NCBI RefSeq assembly: GCF_000696185.1
Contig: NZ_KK853997.1
Location: forward strand, 7,241,548-7,305,547
Source of the DNA: Kitasatospora cheerisanensis KCTC 2395
Lineage (GTDB): Bacteria; Actinomycetota; Actinomycetes; Streptomycetales; Streptomycetaceae
Length of the DNA stretch: 64,000 nucleotides
Reading direction: 5' to 3'
The position numbers and the translations under genes were made by a program. The notes under the pieces are model-generated. The model ran no database searches. It saw only the letters and a list, made by a program, of their open reading frames with translations, and was not told the DNA's origin. Positions 7,626 through 17,447 of the stretch are shown piece after piece (within the stretch, counting starts at the first letter, position 1; every line of letters starts with the position of its first letter).

Positions 7626-9074
7626 ATGCCGAACACGGGCGCGAACGCCTACCCGAGCCGGTACCGGTGGCTCGGACTCCTGGGCTCGCTCGCCCTCGCC
7701 GCAGGCGCCCTCACCGCAGGCGCTCGACCCGCCGCCGACACCGGGCCCACCCTGCGCGCCTCCGGCGGCGCCGGCACCATCCTGGTGTTCGCGGGCATCG
7801 CCGCCCTCACTGCCGCCTGGCTGCTGCTCGGCCGCCCCGAACCAGGCCAACCCCCGCCCGGCACCCGCTGGTTGACCACCACCCTGGCCTGGTGGGCCGC
7901 CCCGCTGCTGCTCCTGCCGCCGCTGTTCAGCCGCGACGTCTACAGCTACCTCGCCCAAGGGGCCATGCTCGCCCACGGGTTGGACGTCTACACACACGGA
8001 CCCGCCGACCTCGGCGGCCCGACCGCCGCCCAGATACCGCCGGTCTGGCAGCACACCCCCGCCCCCTACGGCCCCGCGTTCCTGCTGCTGGCCCGCGCCG
8101 CCGCCCCGCTCGCCGAACACCCGTGGGCCGGAACGCTGGTGCTGCGCCTGGCCGCTGTCCTCGCCGTCGCGGCCCTCGCCGCCCTGCTGCCCGCCCTCGC
8201 CCGCACCTTCGGCGCCGACCCCGCCGCCGCGCTCCGCCTCGGCGCGCTGAACCCGCTGGTGCTGCTCCACCTGATCGCCGGCGCGCACAACGACGCGCCG
8301 ATGGCCGCCCTGCTGCTCGGCGGTCTGCTGGCCGCCGCCCGCCGGCACGCCGCGCTCGGCGCCGCGCTGGTCACGCTGGCCGCGCTGGTGAAGGCCCCGG
8401 CCGCGCTCGCCCTGCCCGTGGTGCTCCTGCTGGCCACCGCCGACCGCGACCGGCCCGCCCAACTGCTCACCGCTGCACGGGCGGTGGCCGCCACCGCCCT
8501 GACGGTGGCGGCCGTCACCGCCGCCGCGGGAACCGGCTACGGCTGGATCGCCGCGCTCACCACCCCGGCCACCAGCACCAGTTGGTCCCTCACCAGCAGC
8601 CTCGGCCGGCTCGCCGCCGACCTCACCGGCACCGCCCCGGACGGCGCGGTCACCGCCGCCCGGATGCTCGGCCTGGCCTGCGCGGCGGGGACGATCGGCG
8701 TACTGGCGTGGCGAGTTGCCCGGCGGCAGGGCGATCCGATGACCGCACTGGCAGTCGCGTTCGCGGCGCTGGTCGTCCTCGGACCGGCGTTCCGTCCTTG
8801 GTACGCGCTGTGGGCGGTCCTCCCCGCGGCGTGCACCGTCCGCACCCCGGCCGTCCGCACCCCGGACGTGCGCACATCGGTCGTCCGCACCTCGCCCGTC
8901 CACCGCAGCATCGAACTGTGGTGCGCGGCACTCGCGTTCAGCGTGATGCCGGACGGCTTCAGCCCGGACGGGGCGGAACTGCTGCTCGCCGTCGGCGGGT
9001 TCGTGCTCGGGGCAGCCGCCGTGCTGGCGGCCGAACGCGGAACGGCGTTCCGGCAGAGGCAGTTGGCGTGCTGA
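7626..9074 (+). CDS. MptB-like polyprenol-phosphomannose-dependent mannosyltransferase
   Basis: This 482-residue integral membrane protein has about 12 hydrophobic segments and the GT-C-type loop motif RDVYSY (103-108). The family uses polyprenyl-phosphate-mannose to add alpha-1,6 mannose to lipomannan-type glycans outside the membrane. Other signs are LNPLVLLHLIAGAHNDAPM and the late FRPWYALWAVLP. A run of VRT-P/S repeats near residues 402-420 sits between helices and is low complexity. The next mannosyltransferase gene overlaps its stop by 7 bases, so they form an operon. Confidence 0.85.
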   Translation: MPNTGANAYPSRYRWLGLLGSLALAAGALTAGARPAADTGPTLRASGGAGTILVFAGIAALTAAWLLLGRPEPGQPPPGTRWLTTTLAWWAAPLLLLPPLFSRDVYSYLAQGAMLAHGLDVYTHGPADLGGPTAAQIPPVWQHTPAPYGPAFLLLARAAAPLAEHPWAGTLVLRLAAVLAVAALAALLPALARTFGADPAAALRLGALNPLVLLHLIAGAHNDAPMAALLLGGLLAAARRHAALGAALVTLAALVKAPAALALPVVLLLATADRDRPAQLLTAARAVAATALTVAAVTAAAGTGYGWIAALTTPATSTSWSLTSSLGRLAADLTGTAPDGAVTAARMLGLACAAGTIGVLAWRVARRQGDPMTALAVAFAALVVLGPAFRPWYALWAVLPAACTVRTPAVRTPDVRTSVVRTSPVHRSIELWCAALAFSVMPDGFSPDGAELLLAVGGFVLGAAAVLAAERGTAFRQRQLAC

Positions 9075-10447
9075 CCCGGGGCAGCACCGCCGCAAGGGCC
9101 GCGACCCTCGCCGCTGCCGTGCTCGCCACCACCGTCGTGCTGGCCGTCATCCCGGGCCACCGCGGCTGGTTCGACATCGGCGTCTACTACGGCACCGTCC
9201 GGCACTGGCTCGACACCGGGCAGCTCTACGACTACGTCCGCCCCGGCACCGTCTACGGTTTCACCTACCCGCCGTTCGCCGCCGTCTGCATGCTGCCGAT
9301 GCGCCTGTTCGGCTGGCACCCGGCGATCGCCGTCGGCGTCGCGCTGTCCGCCCTCGCCACCGCGCTGGTGCTGTACTGGCTGGTCGACCCGATCGCCCGC
9401 CGGCGCGGCTGGTGCCGCTGGTACGCGTTCGGACTGGCCGCCTGCCTGTGCGCCCTCACCAACCCGGTGCGCGACACCTTCAGCTTCGGCCAGGTCAACC
9501 TGCTGCTGGTCGCGCTGGTCCTCGCCGATTGGCGACTCGCCCAACTCGCCGACAGCCGCTGGCGGTTCCTCACCGGCGTCGGCACCGGACTGGCCGCCGC
9601 GATCAAGCTCACCCCGGCGCTGTTCATCGTCCACCTGCTGATCACCCGTCAGTGGCGGGCCGCCGGAACCGCCACCGTCACCGCGCTCGGCGCGACCGGC
9701 CTCGGCTTCCTGATCGGACCCGAGGTGTCCCGCCAGTTCTGGACGGTCACCCTCTGGGACACCGACCGGGTCGGCGGCTTCGCCAACATGTCCAACCAGT
9801 CGCTGCAGGGCCTGATCGCCCGCCTCGGGCCCCAACTCCCGGGCCGCGTCCTGTGGGTGGCCGCCTCGCTGGCCGTCCTCGCGATCTGGGCGCACCGCCT
9901 GCACCGCGCCGCCCGGGCCCGCGACACCCTCGCCGCCTACAGCCTCACCGGCCTGGCCTGCTGCCTGGTCAGCCCGATCACCTGGGTGCACCACCTGGTC
10001 TGGGCGCTGCCCGCACTGGTCGTCCTCGCCGACGCCGCCCTGCGCGAACGCCGCCGCGACCTGCTCGCCGCCGGCTGGCTGCTCCAACTGGTCATCAGCA
10101 GCGGCATGGTGTGGCTCTGGCGCCCCGAAGGACGCACCCCCGGCACCCTGTTCGGCGGCAGCGCCTACGTCCTGCTCACCGTCGCCCTGCTGGTCGCCAT
10201 GCCGATCCGCCACCGCCCCGACGAGCCGGGCCCCGAGGACCCGAACCCACCCGCCGCCGGCCGACCGCGCATCGAGGACCGCACCGCTGCTCCCGCCGCG
10301 GCAACCCGACCCCGCCCGGACGGCCCCGCCGACGCCCTGCCGCGGTCGGCCGCGCGACCGCGCCGTCCTTGGCACGGCGTCAACCATGAGAGAGGCACGC
10401 CGATATGCGATGGACCTCCGGTCGCGCCCGCTGCCACAGTGAGCCGC
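9068..10447 (+). CDS. GT87-family (DUF2029) alpha-1,2-mannosyltransferase; no in-frame stop
   Basis: The GTG at 9068 overlaps the MptB-like stop. The protein is a polytopic GT-C glycosyltransferase with VYGFTYPPFAAV, SFGQVNLLLVALV and SPITWVHHLVW, all typical of GT87. It probably adds mannose from polyprenyl-phosphate-mannose. The hydrophobic part ends near 10205 and a Pro/Arg-rich tail follows. The frame does not stop before the DUF4037 gene and runs on to 11035. In the other two frames stops occur at 10389 and 10442, so a lost base in the tail probably hides the true end. I place the boundary before the next start; it is uncertain. Confidence 0.75.
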
Positions 10448-11573
10448 ATGATCACATCGGAGCCGCCGTTCGTACCGGGCCTCGAACTCGCCGCGGCACT
10501 GTACGAGGACGCCGTCCGCCCGCTGCTGGAAAGCGCTTACCCGCAGCTGCGTCACGCCGCCGCCCGGATCGGCGCCGGATCCGAGGTGCTCGGCTTCGAC
10601 ACGGCCCGCTCCACCGACCACGACTGGGGACCGCGACTCCAACTCTTCCTCACTCCGGAGGACGCCGAGCGGCACGGCCCGGCCATCACCGCCCTGCTCG
10701 CCGAACGGCTGCCCGACCGGATCCGCGGCTGGTCCACCCACTACCGGCACACCGGCGACCCCGAAAACCCGGTCAGCCACCTCGAACCCGCCGCCGGCAG
10801 CACCGTCGACCACCGCGTCACCGTGCACCACCTGCCCGGCTGGCTCGCCACCCACCTCGGCCGCGCGCCGCCGCCTGGACCGACACCGCCCCCACCGCCA
10901 CCGACTGGCTCGCCCTCCCGCAGCAGCGGCTCGCCGAACTCACCCGCGGTACCGTCCTGCGCGACGACCACGGCACCCTCACCACCGTCCGCCGACGCCT
11001 CCGCTGGTACCCCGACCAGGTGTGGCGCCACCTGATGGCCTGCCAGTGGCAACGCCTCGCCCAGGAGGAGGCGTTCGTCGGCCGCTGCGCCGAGACCGGC
11101 GACGACCTCGGCTCCGCCGTCGTCGCCGCCCGCCTGGTCCGCGACCTGATGCGGCTCACCCTGCTGCAGCACCGCGTATACGCGCCTTACAGCAAGTGGC
11201 TCGGCCACGCCTTCGCCCGCCTGCCCGCCGACCCGGCCCTCGCCCCGCGCTGCGCGCCACCCTCGCCGCCACCGACCCCGACACCCGGGAACGCCGCCTC
11301 TGCGACGCCTACGAGTCCGCCGCCCGCACCCACAACACGCTCGCGCTCACCGAACCGCTCGATCCCACCCGCCGCCCGTACCACAGCCGCCCCTACCAGG
11401 TGCTGCACGCCGAACGGTTCGCCCAGGCCCTCCGACACACCGTCACCGACCCCGCGCTGCGCGACCTCCCGCTCACCGGCGCCGTCGACCAGTGGGCCGA
11501 CAACACCGACCTGCTCGGCCTGCCGGAGGCGATCTACGGCGCCACCGATGTGCTCACCGGACGGGCAGGCTGA
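10448..11573 (+). pseudogene. DUF4037 nucleotidyltransferase-like protein, two frameshifts
   Basis: Three consecutive frames together give one DUF4037 protein of about 375 residues. The N-terminal part holds the nucleotidyltransferase-like core with FDTARSTDHDWGPRLQLFL. The middle (about 10870-11240, WTDTAPTATDWLAL to KWLGHAFARLPAD) and the end (LRATLAATDPDTRERR to TDVLTGRAG) follow in successive frames. Each change equals one missing base, near 10867 and 11245, both in GC runs. The start may be the ATG at 10448 or a GTG at 10439; no good ribosome site is visible. The family is predicted to move nucleotides onto an unknown substrate. Confidence 0.7.
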
Positions 11574-11582
11574 GCCACCGGG

Positions 11583-11690
11583 TCGGCTGACCGGCGGATG
11601 CGCCGACCGATGGAGGGGCTGACCGGCGGATGGGCTGACCGGCGGACGGACTGAGTGGCGGATGGACTGAGCGGCTCGTGGGCTGACGGG
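11583..11690. repeat. Degenerate tandem repeat (GCTGACCGGCGGATG-like)
   Basis: Five to six imperfect copies of a 14-18 base unit close to GCTGACCGGCGGATG lie between two convergent genes. On the complement they spell repeated CATCCGCCGGTCAGC. Slippage expansion is the likely origin. Confidence 0.6.
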
Positions 11691-11693
11691 ACG

Positions 11694-12556
11694 TCAGGCC
11701 GGGCGGGAGGCGCGCAGCGAGTAGACCAGCGGGACGCGGGGCCGGGCGGCAGGAAGAAGTGGCCGTGGGCGTGCTCGTGCAGGAACTCCAGGCGCAGCCC
11801 GGCCCCGGCCAGCGCGCTGACCACGTCGCCGACCCCGTGCCGCCACTGCACGGTGCGGGTCGAGGCCATTCCGGCGTCGCGGTCGGCGTAGCTGCCGGGC
11901 GTGTCGAGGACAGCCGGGGCGCGGTCGAAGTAGTCCTCGACCAGGGTGATGCCGTCCTCCGCGACGAGCTCCGCCACCGGGTGGAACTCCGCCAGGTACA
12001 CGAAGCCGCCCGGGCGGGCCAGCGCCGCCACGGTGCGCGCCCAACGCGCCAGGTCGGGCAGCCAGTTCAGTGCGCCCATGCCGGTGTAGACGATGTCGAA
12101 GGTCTCGCCACCGAGGGCCTCCACCGCCCCGTACACGTCCGAGGCCACGAACCGTGCGGTGTCCGCCCCGATCCGCTTCGCCAACCGGGCGGCCTCCAGC
12201 ACGGCCGGCTCCGAGAAGTCCAGGCCCGTCACCTCCGCGCCGCGGCGCGCCCACGACAGAGTGTCCAGGCCGAGGTGGCACTGCAGGTGCAGCAAGCGCT
12301 TTCCGGCCACCTCGCCGACCTCCGCGAGCTCGAAGTCCCGCAGGACCTCAGCACCCGCCACGAACCCCGGAACGTCGTAGAACGTGCCGCCGAGATGGAC
12401 CGGCACCCGCTCGTCCCAGTTCGCGCGATTGACCGTCGCCCACTGGGTCCAGTCCGCCGCAGGATCGGCGTCGGCGTCGGCGTCGGCAGCGACATCGGCA
12501 GCGGCGGAGGCGGCGGGCTCGGGGGAGTGCTGGGCATGCTCAGGGGAGGTGGACAT
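11694..12556 (-). CDS. Class I SAM-dependent methyltransferase, C-terminal frame change
   Basis: The protein of about 287 residues has a Rossmann methyltransferase core with LLHLQCHLGLDTLSWARRG (SAM loop), VTGLDFSEPAV and FDIVYTGMGALNWLPDL. The N-terminal 35 residues are Ala/Asp-rich and probably disordered. As read, the main frame runs on to 11534 with low-complexity sequence. One missing base near 11745 would instead give the ending VPLVYSLRASRPA and a stop at 11694, a normal C-terminus for the family, so I use that end. The substrate is unknown. The gene stands alone upstream of glycerate kinase. Confidence 0.8.
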
Positions 12557-12671
12557 GGCGAGTCAGCCTCCCGGGCCGCCGCGGTTCGGTCAACGGAATA
12601 TCGGTGCGAGCGGTCCGGGGTTCACCTGGACGGGTCGCCCGGCGGTCGCCCGGGCGCTTGCTGATGGCCCG

Positions 12672-13772
12672 TCAGCCCGTTGCCTCGGCCGACCGCTCGG
12701 CGAGTGCGGCCCCGGCCCGGCGCAGCCAGCGGGCCGGCTCGGACCGGGCGGCGGACGAGGAACCGGCCAGCGAGGACAGGGTCAGCACCTCGGGCGCGTC
12801 CGACTCGCCCGCCACCACCGCGGCCGGGACGCCCGCCGCGTCCGCCAGGCGGACCACCTCGCCGACGGCCTTCCCCTGGAGGCTGGTCGCGTCGTACCGG
12901 CCCTCGCCGGTGATCAGGAGGTCCGCCGACGCCAACAGGCCCGGCAGGCCCAGGAGTCGGGCCACCGCCGGCGCGCCCGGTTCGACCACCGCGCCCCAGC
13001 CGGCCAGCAGTCCGTAGCCCGTGCCGCCCGCCGCGCCCGCGCCCGGATGCGACGGATCGCCGCCCAGCAGCTCCGCCAGCCGCGTCAACCTCCGCTCCAG
13101 CAGGGGCAGTTCCGGCTCGCCCGCGCCCTTCTGCGGACCGTACACGGCCGCCGCGCCGCGCTCGCCCAGCAGCGGATTGGTCACGTCCGTGAGCAGCACC
13201 ACGCCGCCGGGTGGCGCGGAACGGAGCCGCGAACGATCGAAGGAGACCGCAAGCTCCAGTGCCGCATCGAGATCCGACTCGGCGTCAGGAATCTCCTGGC
13301 CCGCTTCGTCGAGCAGTCGGCCGCCGAGCGCGGACAGCAGACCGAAGCCGCCGTCGGTGGAAGCCGAGCCGCCGAGGCCGATCAGCAGCCGGGACGCGCC
13401 CGCGTCCAGTGCGGCGGCGATGGTCTCGCCGGTACCCCGGGTGGTCGCCGTCAACGGACGCAACTCGCCACCCAGCAGCGGAAGTCCACTGGCCACGGCC
13501 AGCTCGACGACCACCGATCCGTCCGGCAGCAGCGCGAAGTGCCCCGGCACCGGCCGGCCGTCCGGGCCGGTCACGTCGGGAACGTCGAACAGCCGCGCAC
13601 CCGGACCGGCCGACACGATGGCCGACAGCGTCCCCTCGCCGCCGTCGGCCATCGGCACGCACCGCACCTCGTCCGCCGACCGGACCGAACGCCAGCCCGC
13701 GGCCAGCGCCTCGGCGGCCTCCGCCGCGTCGATCGTCCCCTTGAACGAATCCGGCGCCACGACGATCCGCAT
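12672..13772 (-). CDS. glxK: Glycerate kinase (GlxK/GarK family)
   Basis: This 366-residue protein begins MRIVVAPDSFKGT, the hallmark of glycerate kinase type 2, and carries MADGGEGT, GLGGSASTDGG and ITGEGRYDATSLQGK. The enzyme phosphorylates glycerate to 2- or 3-phosphoglycerate. The ATG at 13772 follows a GGAGG site. It lies next to, and in the same direction as, the isomerase/DUF993/oxidoreductase genes. A strong hairpin at 13898-13932 separates it from them, so it probably has its own promoter while serving the same carbon flow through hydroxypyruvate or glycerate. Confidence 0.9.
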   Translation of the reverse strand: MRIVVAPDSFKGTIDAAEAAEALAAGWRSVRSADEVRCVPMADGGEGTLSAIVSAGPGARLFDVPDVTGPDGRPVPGHFALLPDGSVVVELAVASGLPLLGGELRPLTATTRGTGETIAAALDAGASRLLIGLGGSASTDGGFGLLSALGGRLLDEAGQEIPDAESDLDAALELAVSFDRSRLRSAPPGGVVLLTDVTNPLLGERGAAAVYGPQKGAGEPELPLLERRLTRLAELLGGDPSHPGAGAAGGTGYGLLAGWGAVVEPGAPAVARLLGLPGLLASADLLITGEGRYDATSLQGKAVGEVVRLADAAGVPAAVVAGESDAPEVLTLSSLAGSSSAARSEPARWLRRAGAALAERSAEATG

Positions 13773-13897
13773 CCGCCCACCTCCGCCTCTCTCGGCCCGG
13801 CCCCGAAAACCGGCCCGGCTCCCACTCCACCGGACCGCACCGGCCGGTTTGCCACTCAATCGAACCGCACCCGCCCGCACAGCGACGACACGGCGGA

Positions 13898-13932
13898 CGG
13901 GCGGGTCGACCACCTACAGGTCGACCCGCCCG
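13898..13932 (-). terminator. Hairpin terminator after the isomerase operon
   Basis: Perfect 14-bp arms (13898-13911 and 13919-13932) with a 7-base loop lie 43 bases past the isomerase stop. Confidence 0.72.
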
Positions 13933-13974
13933 AGGGCTTCGCGCACAACGGAGGTCAGCCGCGTCCGCCCGGTG

Positions 13975-14871
13975 TCAGCCGCGCACGATGTGGGTGCGGT
14001 GACGCTCCTTCAGCTTCGCCAAGGTCTGCTCGCCCGGGGTGTTCCACACCGCCTCGTTGAACAACTCGACCTCGATCCAGCCCTCGTACCCGGCGGCCGC
14101 CACCAGGTCGGTCAGCCGGCCGAAGTCGATGTGGCCGTCGCCGACGTGACCCCGGCCCAGCAGCGCGTCCGCCGGCAGCGGCAGCGTCCAGTCGCACACC
14201 TGGTACGAGGCGATCCGGCCGCCGGCACCCGCGCGGGCCACCTGCTGCTCCAACTCCGGGTCCCACCACACGTGGTAGCTGTCCACCACGACACCGACCT
14301 GCTCGGCCGGGTGGGCCTCCGCCAGATCCAGCGCCTGCCCAAGCGTGGAGACCACCGCGCGGTCCGCGCAGAACATCGGGTGCAGCGGCTCGATGGCCAG
14401 TCGGACCCCGAAGTCGCCTGCGTGCGGCGCGAGTTCGCCGATCATGTCGGCCACCTGGCGGCGCGCGCCGACCAGGTCCCGGCTGCCGGCCGGCAGACCG
14501 CCGACCACCAACACCAGGGTGTCGGTGCCGAGTTCGGCCGCCTCCTCGAGCGCCGCCAGGTTGTCCGCGAACGCCGCCCGGCGGGCCGCCTCGTCACCGG
14601 CCGTCAGGAACCCGCCGCGGCACAGGCTGCTCACCGCGAGGCCAGCCTCCCGGCAGAGCCGCGCCGCCCGGGCCGGTCCGGCCTCGGCAACCTTGTCGCG
14701 CCACAGGCCGATCGCCGGGATTCCGGCGTCCACGCAGCCGCGCACCGCCTCCTCCAGGCTCCAGCCCTTCGTGGTGATCTGGTTCAGCGACAGCCGCTCG
14801 CAGCCCTCCGCCGCCTTCAGCTCGCCCCCGTTCATGCCCGCATTCCTGCTCATGCCCGCACCCCCGTTCAT
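13975..14871 (-). CDS. Sugar phosphate isomerase/epimerase (hydroxypyruvate isomerase-like TIM barrel)
   Basis: This protein of about 298 residues has an AP-endonuclease-2-type TIM barrel with LAIEPLHPMF, VVDSYHVWWDPEL and HIDFGRL; these Glu, Asp and His positions are usual metal ligands. Such enzymes isomerise small sugars, inosose or hydroxypyruvate. The ATG at 14871 overlaps the DUF993 stop (ATGA). Two in-frame ATGs (14853, 14835) follow within a repeated GGGTGCGGGCATGA-like segment, so the exact start is open. The operon context supports a keto-sugar substrate, not yet defined. Confidence 0.85.
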   Translation of the reverse strand: MNGGAGMSRNAGMNGGELKAAEGCERLSLNQITTKGWSLEEAVRGCVDAGIPAIGLWRDKVAEAGPARAARLCREAGLAVSSLCRGGFLTAGDEAARRAAFADNLAALEEAAELGTDTLVLVVGGLPAGSRDLVGARRQVADMIGELAPHAGDFGVRLAIEPLHPMFCADRAVVSTLGQALDLAEAHPAEQVGVVVDSYHVWWDPELEQQVARAGAGGRIASYQVCDWTLPLPADALLGRGHVGDGHIDFGRLTDLVAAAGYEGWIEVELFNEAVWNTPGEQTLAKLKERHRTHIVRG

Positions 14872-16016
14872 GCCCGCACCCCTGCCAGCGCCAGGAACTC
14901 GCGCATCCGGCCGGCCGCCAGCTCCGGATCGCCCAGCACCCCGGCCACGTCCGCCAGTCGGAACAGCTCCACCAGGTGGCTCACCGACCGGCCGCTCTGC
15001 GCACCCGCGACCATGGTGAAGTGGTCCTGGTGCCCGCACAGCCACGCCAGGAACACGATGCCGGTCTTGTAGTGGAACGTCGGCGCCGCGAACAGGTGCC
15101 GGGCCAGCGGCACCGTCGGCCCGAACAGCGCGTCGTAGCGCGCCACATCACCGGCGTCCAGCGCCTGCAGCGCCGCCGCCGCGACCTCCGCGATCGGGTC
15201 GAAGACGCCGAGCAGCGCGTCGCTGTGCCCGACCTCGTCACCCCGCACCAGCTCCGGGTAGTTGAAGTCGTCACCGGTGTACATCCGGACCCCGGACGGC
15301 AGTTCACGCCGCAGCGCGATCTCCCGGCCGGCGTCCAGCAGCGACACCTTGATGCCGTCGATCCGCCCCGGGTGGCTGCGGATCAGTTCGAGGACCGTCC
15401 GCGCGGCCTCGTCCAGGTCCGCCGACCCCCAGTAACCGGCCAGCGCCGGATCGAACATCTCGCCCAACCAGTGCAGGATCACCGGCCGTTCGGCCTGCTC
15501 GACCAGCTTCCCGTACACCGACAGGTAGTCCTCCGGGCCGCGCGCCGACGCCGCCAGCGCCCGGCTCGCCATCAGGATCGGCTGCGCGCCCGCTGCCTCG
15601 ACCACCGCGAGCTGCTCCTCGTACGCGGCCGAGACCTCCGCCAACGAGACGTCCAGCGACGCCAGTTGGTCGGTTCCGGCGCCGCAGGCGAGGCGGCCGC
15701 CGACAGCCTTCGCCTCCGCGCCCGAACGGGCGATCAGCTGCTGGGTCGCCGCCCAGTCCAGGCCCATGCCGCGCTGCGCGGTGTCCATCGCGTCGGCGAC
15801 GCCGAGGCCCAACTCCCAGAGCCGGTGCCGGAACTTGAGCGTGCCCTCCCAGTCCACGGCGGCCGGCGCGCCGGGCGCGTTGCCGCCCAGCGGATCGGCC
15901 ACCACATGGGCGGCCGCGAACGCCACCCGGGACGTGGCCGGCCCCGACGGGGCGGCGAGCGCCACGGGCTCGCGCAACTCGTACCGGCCGATGCCGGGCA
16001 GATCGAGATGAGTCAT
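14868..16016 (-). CDS. DUF993 family protein (dihydrodipicolinate-synthase-like TIM barrel)
   Basis: This 382-residue protein matches the DUF993 family, an aldolase-like TIM barrel of unknown reaction. Recognisable segments are DAMDTAQRGMGLDW, ILHWLGEMFDPAL, RIDGIKVSLLDAG, YTGDDFNYPEL and HYKTGIVFLAWL. The Lys in GIKVS is a candidate Schiff-base residue by analogy with class I aldolases (inference). It sits between the Gfo/Idh/MocA oxidoreductase and the isomerase gene, and all three are likely controlled by the LacI-type repressor. The ATG at 16016 has only a weak AAGG site. Together they suggest oxidation and cleavage of a sugar or inositol-like compound. Confidence 0.85.
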   Translation of the reverse strand: MTHLDLPGIGRYELREPVALAAPSGPATSRVAFAAAHVVADPLGGNAPGAPAAVDWEGTLKFRHRLWELGLGVADAMDTAQRGMGLDWAATQQLIARSGAEAKAVGGRLACGAGTDQLASLDVSLAEVSAAYEEQLAVVEAAGAQPILMASRALAASARGPEDYLSVYGKLVEQAERPVILHWLGEMFDPALAGYWGSADLDEAARTVLELIRSHPGRIDGIKVSLLDAGREIALRRELPSGVRMYTGDDFNYPELVRGDEVGHSDALLGVFDPIAEVAAAALQALDAGDVARYDALFGPTVPLARHLFAAPTFHYKTGIVFLAWLCGHQDHFTMVAGAQSGRSVSHLVELFRLADVAGVLGDPELAAGRMREFLALAGVRA

Positions 16017-16060
16017 GGTGTCAGGCCTTGGAGTTCGGTCGATCACACGGATCGGGGGAG

Positions 16061-16127
16061 ACGATCGGGAAGGGCGATCGGGAAGGACGATCGGGAAGGG
16101 CGGTCGGGAAGGGCGATCGGGAGGGAC
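16061..16127. repeat. 12-14 bp tandem repeat (CGATCGGGAAGG)
   Basis: Five near-perfect copies of a CGATCGGGAAGG unit lie in the gap between the oxidoreductase and DUF993 genes. The leftward transcript would carry repeated CCTTCCCGATCG. No gene is seen in 16017-16234. Confidence 0.75.
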
Positions 16128-16234
16128 GGGGCAGCGACACGGCGAGAGGGGTTCGGACCGGGGCCGCGCAGCCGCCGTCATCGGCCCGTACGGCCCGGTC
16201 CGTCCGCCCTCCCGGGCACGCGTCGTGCCGCGTC

Positions 16235-17386
16235 TCAGAGGCTGAGCTCCGGGACGTCCAGACGGCGGCCCTCGCGGGCCGAACGCAGGCCGAGCTCGGC
16301 CAGCTGCACGCCCTTCGCGCCCTCCAGCAGGTCCCATTGGTACGGGGCGCCGGTCACGACGTGCTTGAGGAACAGCTCCCACTGCACCTTGAAGCCGTTG
16401 TCGAACTCGGCGTTGTCCGGCACCTGCTGCCACTGCTCGCGGAACTGCTCGGTGGCGGGCAGGTCCGGGTTCCACACCGGCTTCGGGGTCGAACCGCGGT
16501 GCTGGATCCGGCAGTTGCGCAGGCCGGCGACGGCGCTGCCCTCGGTGCCGTCGACCTGGAACTCGACCAGCTCGTCCCGGTCCACCCGGACCGCCCACGA
16601 GGAGTTGACCTGGGCGACGATCCCGCCCTCCAGTTCGAACACGCCGTACGCCGCGTCGTCCGCGGTCGCCGGGTAGGCGCGTCCCTGCTCGTCGACGCGC
16701 TGCGGAATGTGCGTCGCGGCGTGCGCGTACACCGAGCGGACCGGGGCGATGATGCCGTCCAGCACGTAGCGCCAGTGCGGGAACATGTCGAGGATCATGC
16801 CGCCGCCGTCCTCGGCCCGGTAGTTCCAGGACGGACGCTGCGCGTCCTGCCAGTCGCCCTCGAACACCCAGTAGCCGAACTCGCCGCGGACGGACAGGAT
16901 CCGGCCGAAGAAGCCGCCGTCGACCAGCCGCTTCAGCTTCAGCAGGCCCGGCAGGAACAGCTTGTCCTGCACCGCGCCGTTGCACACCCCGGCTTCCCGG
17001 GCCAGGCGCGCCAACTCCAGTGCCGCGTCCAGCGATTCGGCGGTGGGCTTCTCGGTGTAGATGTGCTTGCCGGCCGCGATCGCGGCCTTGATGGCGGACT
17101 CCCGGGCCTGGGTGACCTGCGCGTCGAAGTAGATCTCCGCCAGCGGGTGCGCCAGCGCCTCGTCCAGCGAGGTGGTCCAGTGCGTCAGGCCGTGACGCTT
17201 CGCCAGTTCCTCCAGCTTGGTAGCGCTGCGGCCGACCAGGATCGGCTCCGGCCACAGCACCTGGCCGTCGCCCAGCGGCAGGCCGCCCTGTTCGCGGATG
17301 GCCAGGATCGAGCGCACCAGGTGCTGGCGGTAGCCCATCCGACCGGTGACGCCGTTCATGACGATGCCGATGACCCTGCGGGACAT
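16235..17386 (-). CDS. Gfo/Idh/MocA family NAD(P)-dependent oxidoreductase
   Basis: This 383-residue protein opens with a Rossmann segment (VIGIVMNGVTGRMGY) and has the family lysine motif HIYTEKPTAES (EKP), followed by a C-terminal substrate domain with EDGGGMILDMFPHWRYVLDG; His in that segment is a usual catalytic residue. The family oxidises or reduces sugars, inositols or their derivatives. It is the first gene after the operator-rich intergenic region and so the promoter-proximal member of the LacI-controlled unit. Its start is the ATG at 17386. Confidence 0.88.
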   Translation of the reverse strand: MSRRVIGIVMNGVTGRMGYRQHLVRSILAIREQGGLPLGDGQVLWPEPILVGRSATKLEELAKRHGLTHWTTSLDEALAHPLAEIYFDAQVTQARESAIKAAIAAGKHIYTEKPTAESLDAALELARLAREAGVCNGAVQDKLFLPGLLKLKRLVDGGFFGRILSVRGEFGYWVFEGDWQDAQRPSWNYRAEDGGGMILDMFPHWRYVLDGIIAPVRSVYAHAATHIPQRVDEQGRAYPATADDAAYGVFELEGGIVAQVNSSWAVRVDRDELVEFQVDGTEGSAVAGLRNCRIQHRGSTPKPVWNPDLPATEQFREQWQQVPDNAEFDNGFKVQWELFLKHVVTGAPYQWDLLEGAKGVQLAELGLRSAREGRRLDVPELSL

Positions 17387-17447
17387 GGGGGTCCTTTCCG
17401 TGGCGGAGATGCTCGGGGCGGCAGCGCGGCGGGCGGGCGGGAGGGCT

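Noticed and set aside
10528..10541. GGAAAGCGCTTACC, close to the LacI operators
   Set aside because: It lies inside the DUF4037 coding region, as do similar strings near 12294, 26625 and 41206. Half-matches to AAGCGCTT or AAAGCG are expected in this DNA, and none is at a promoter.
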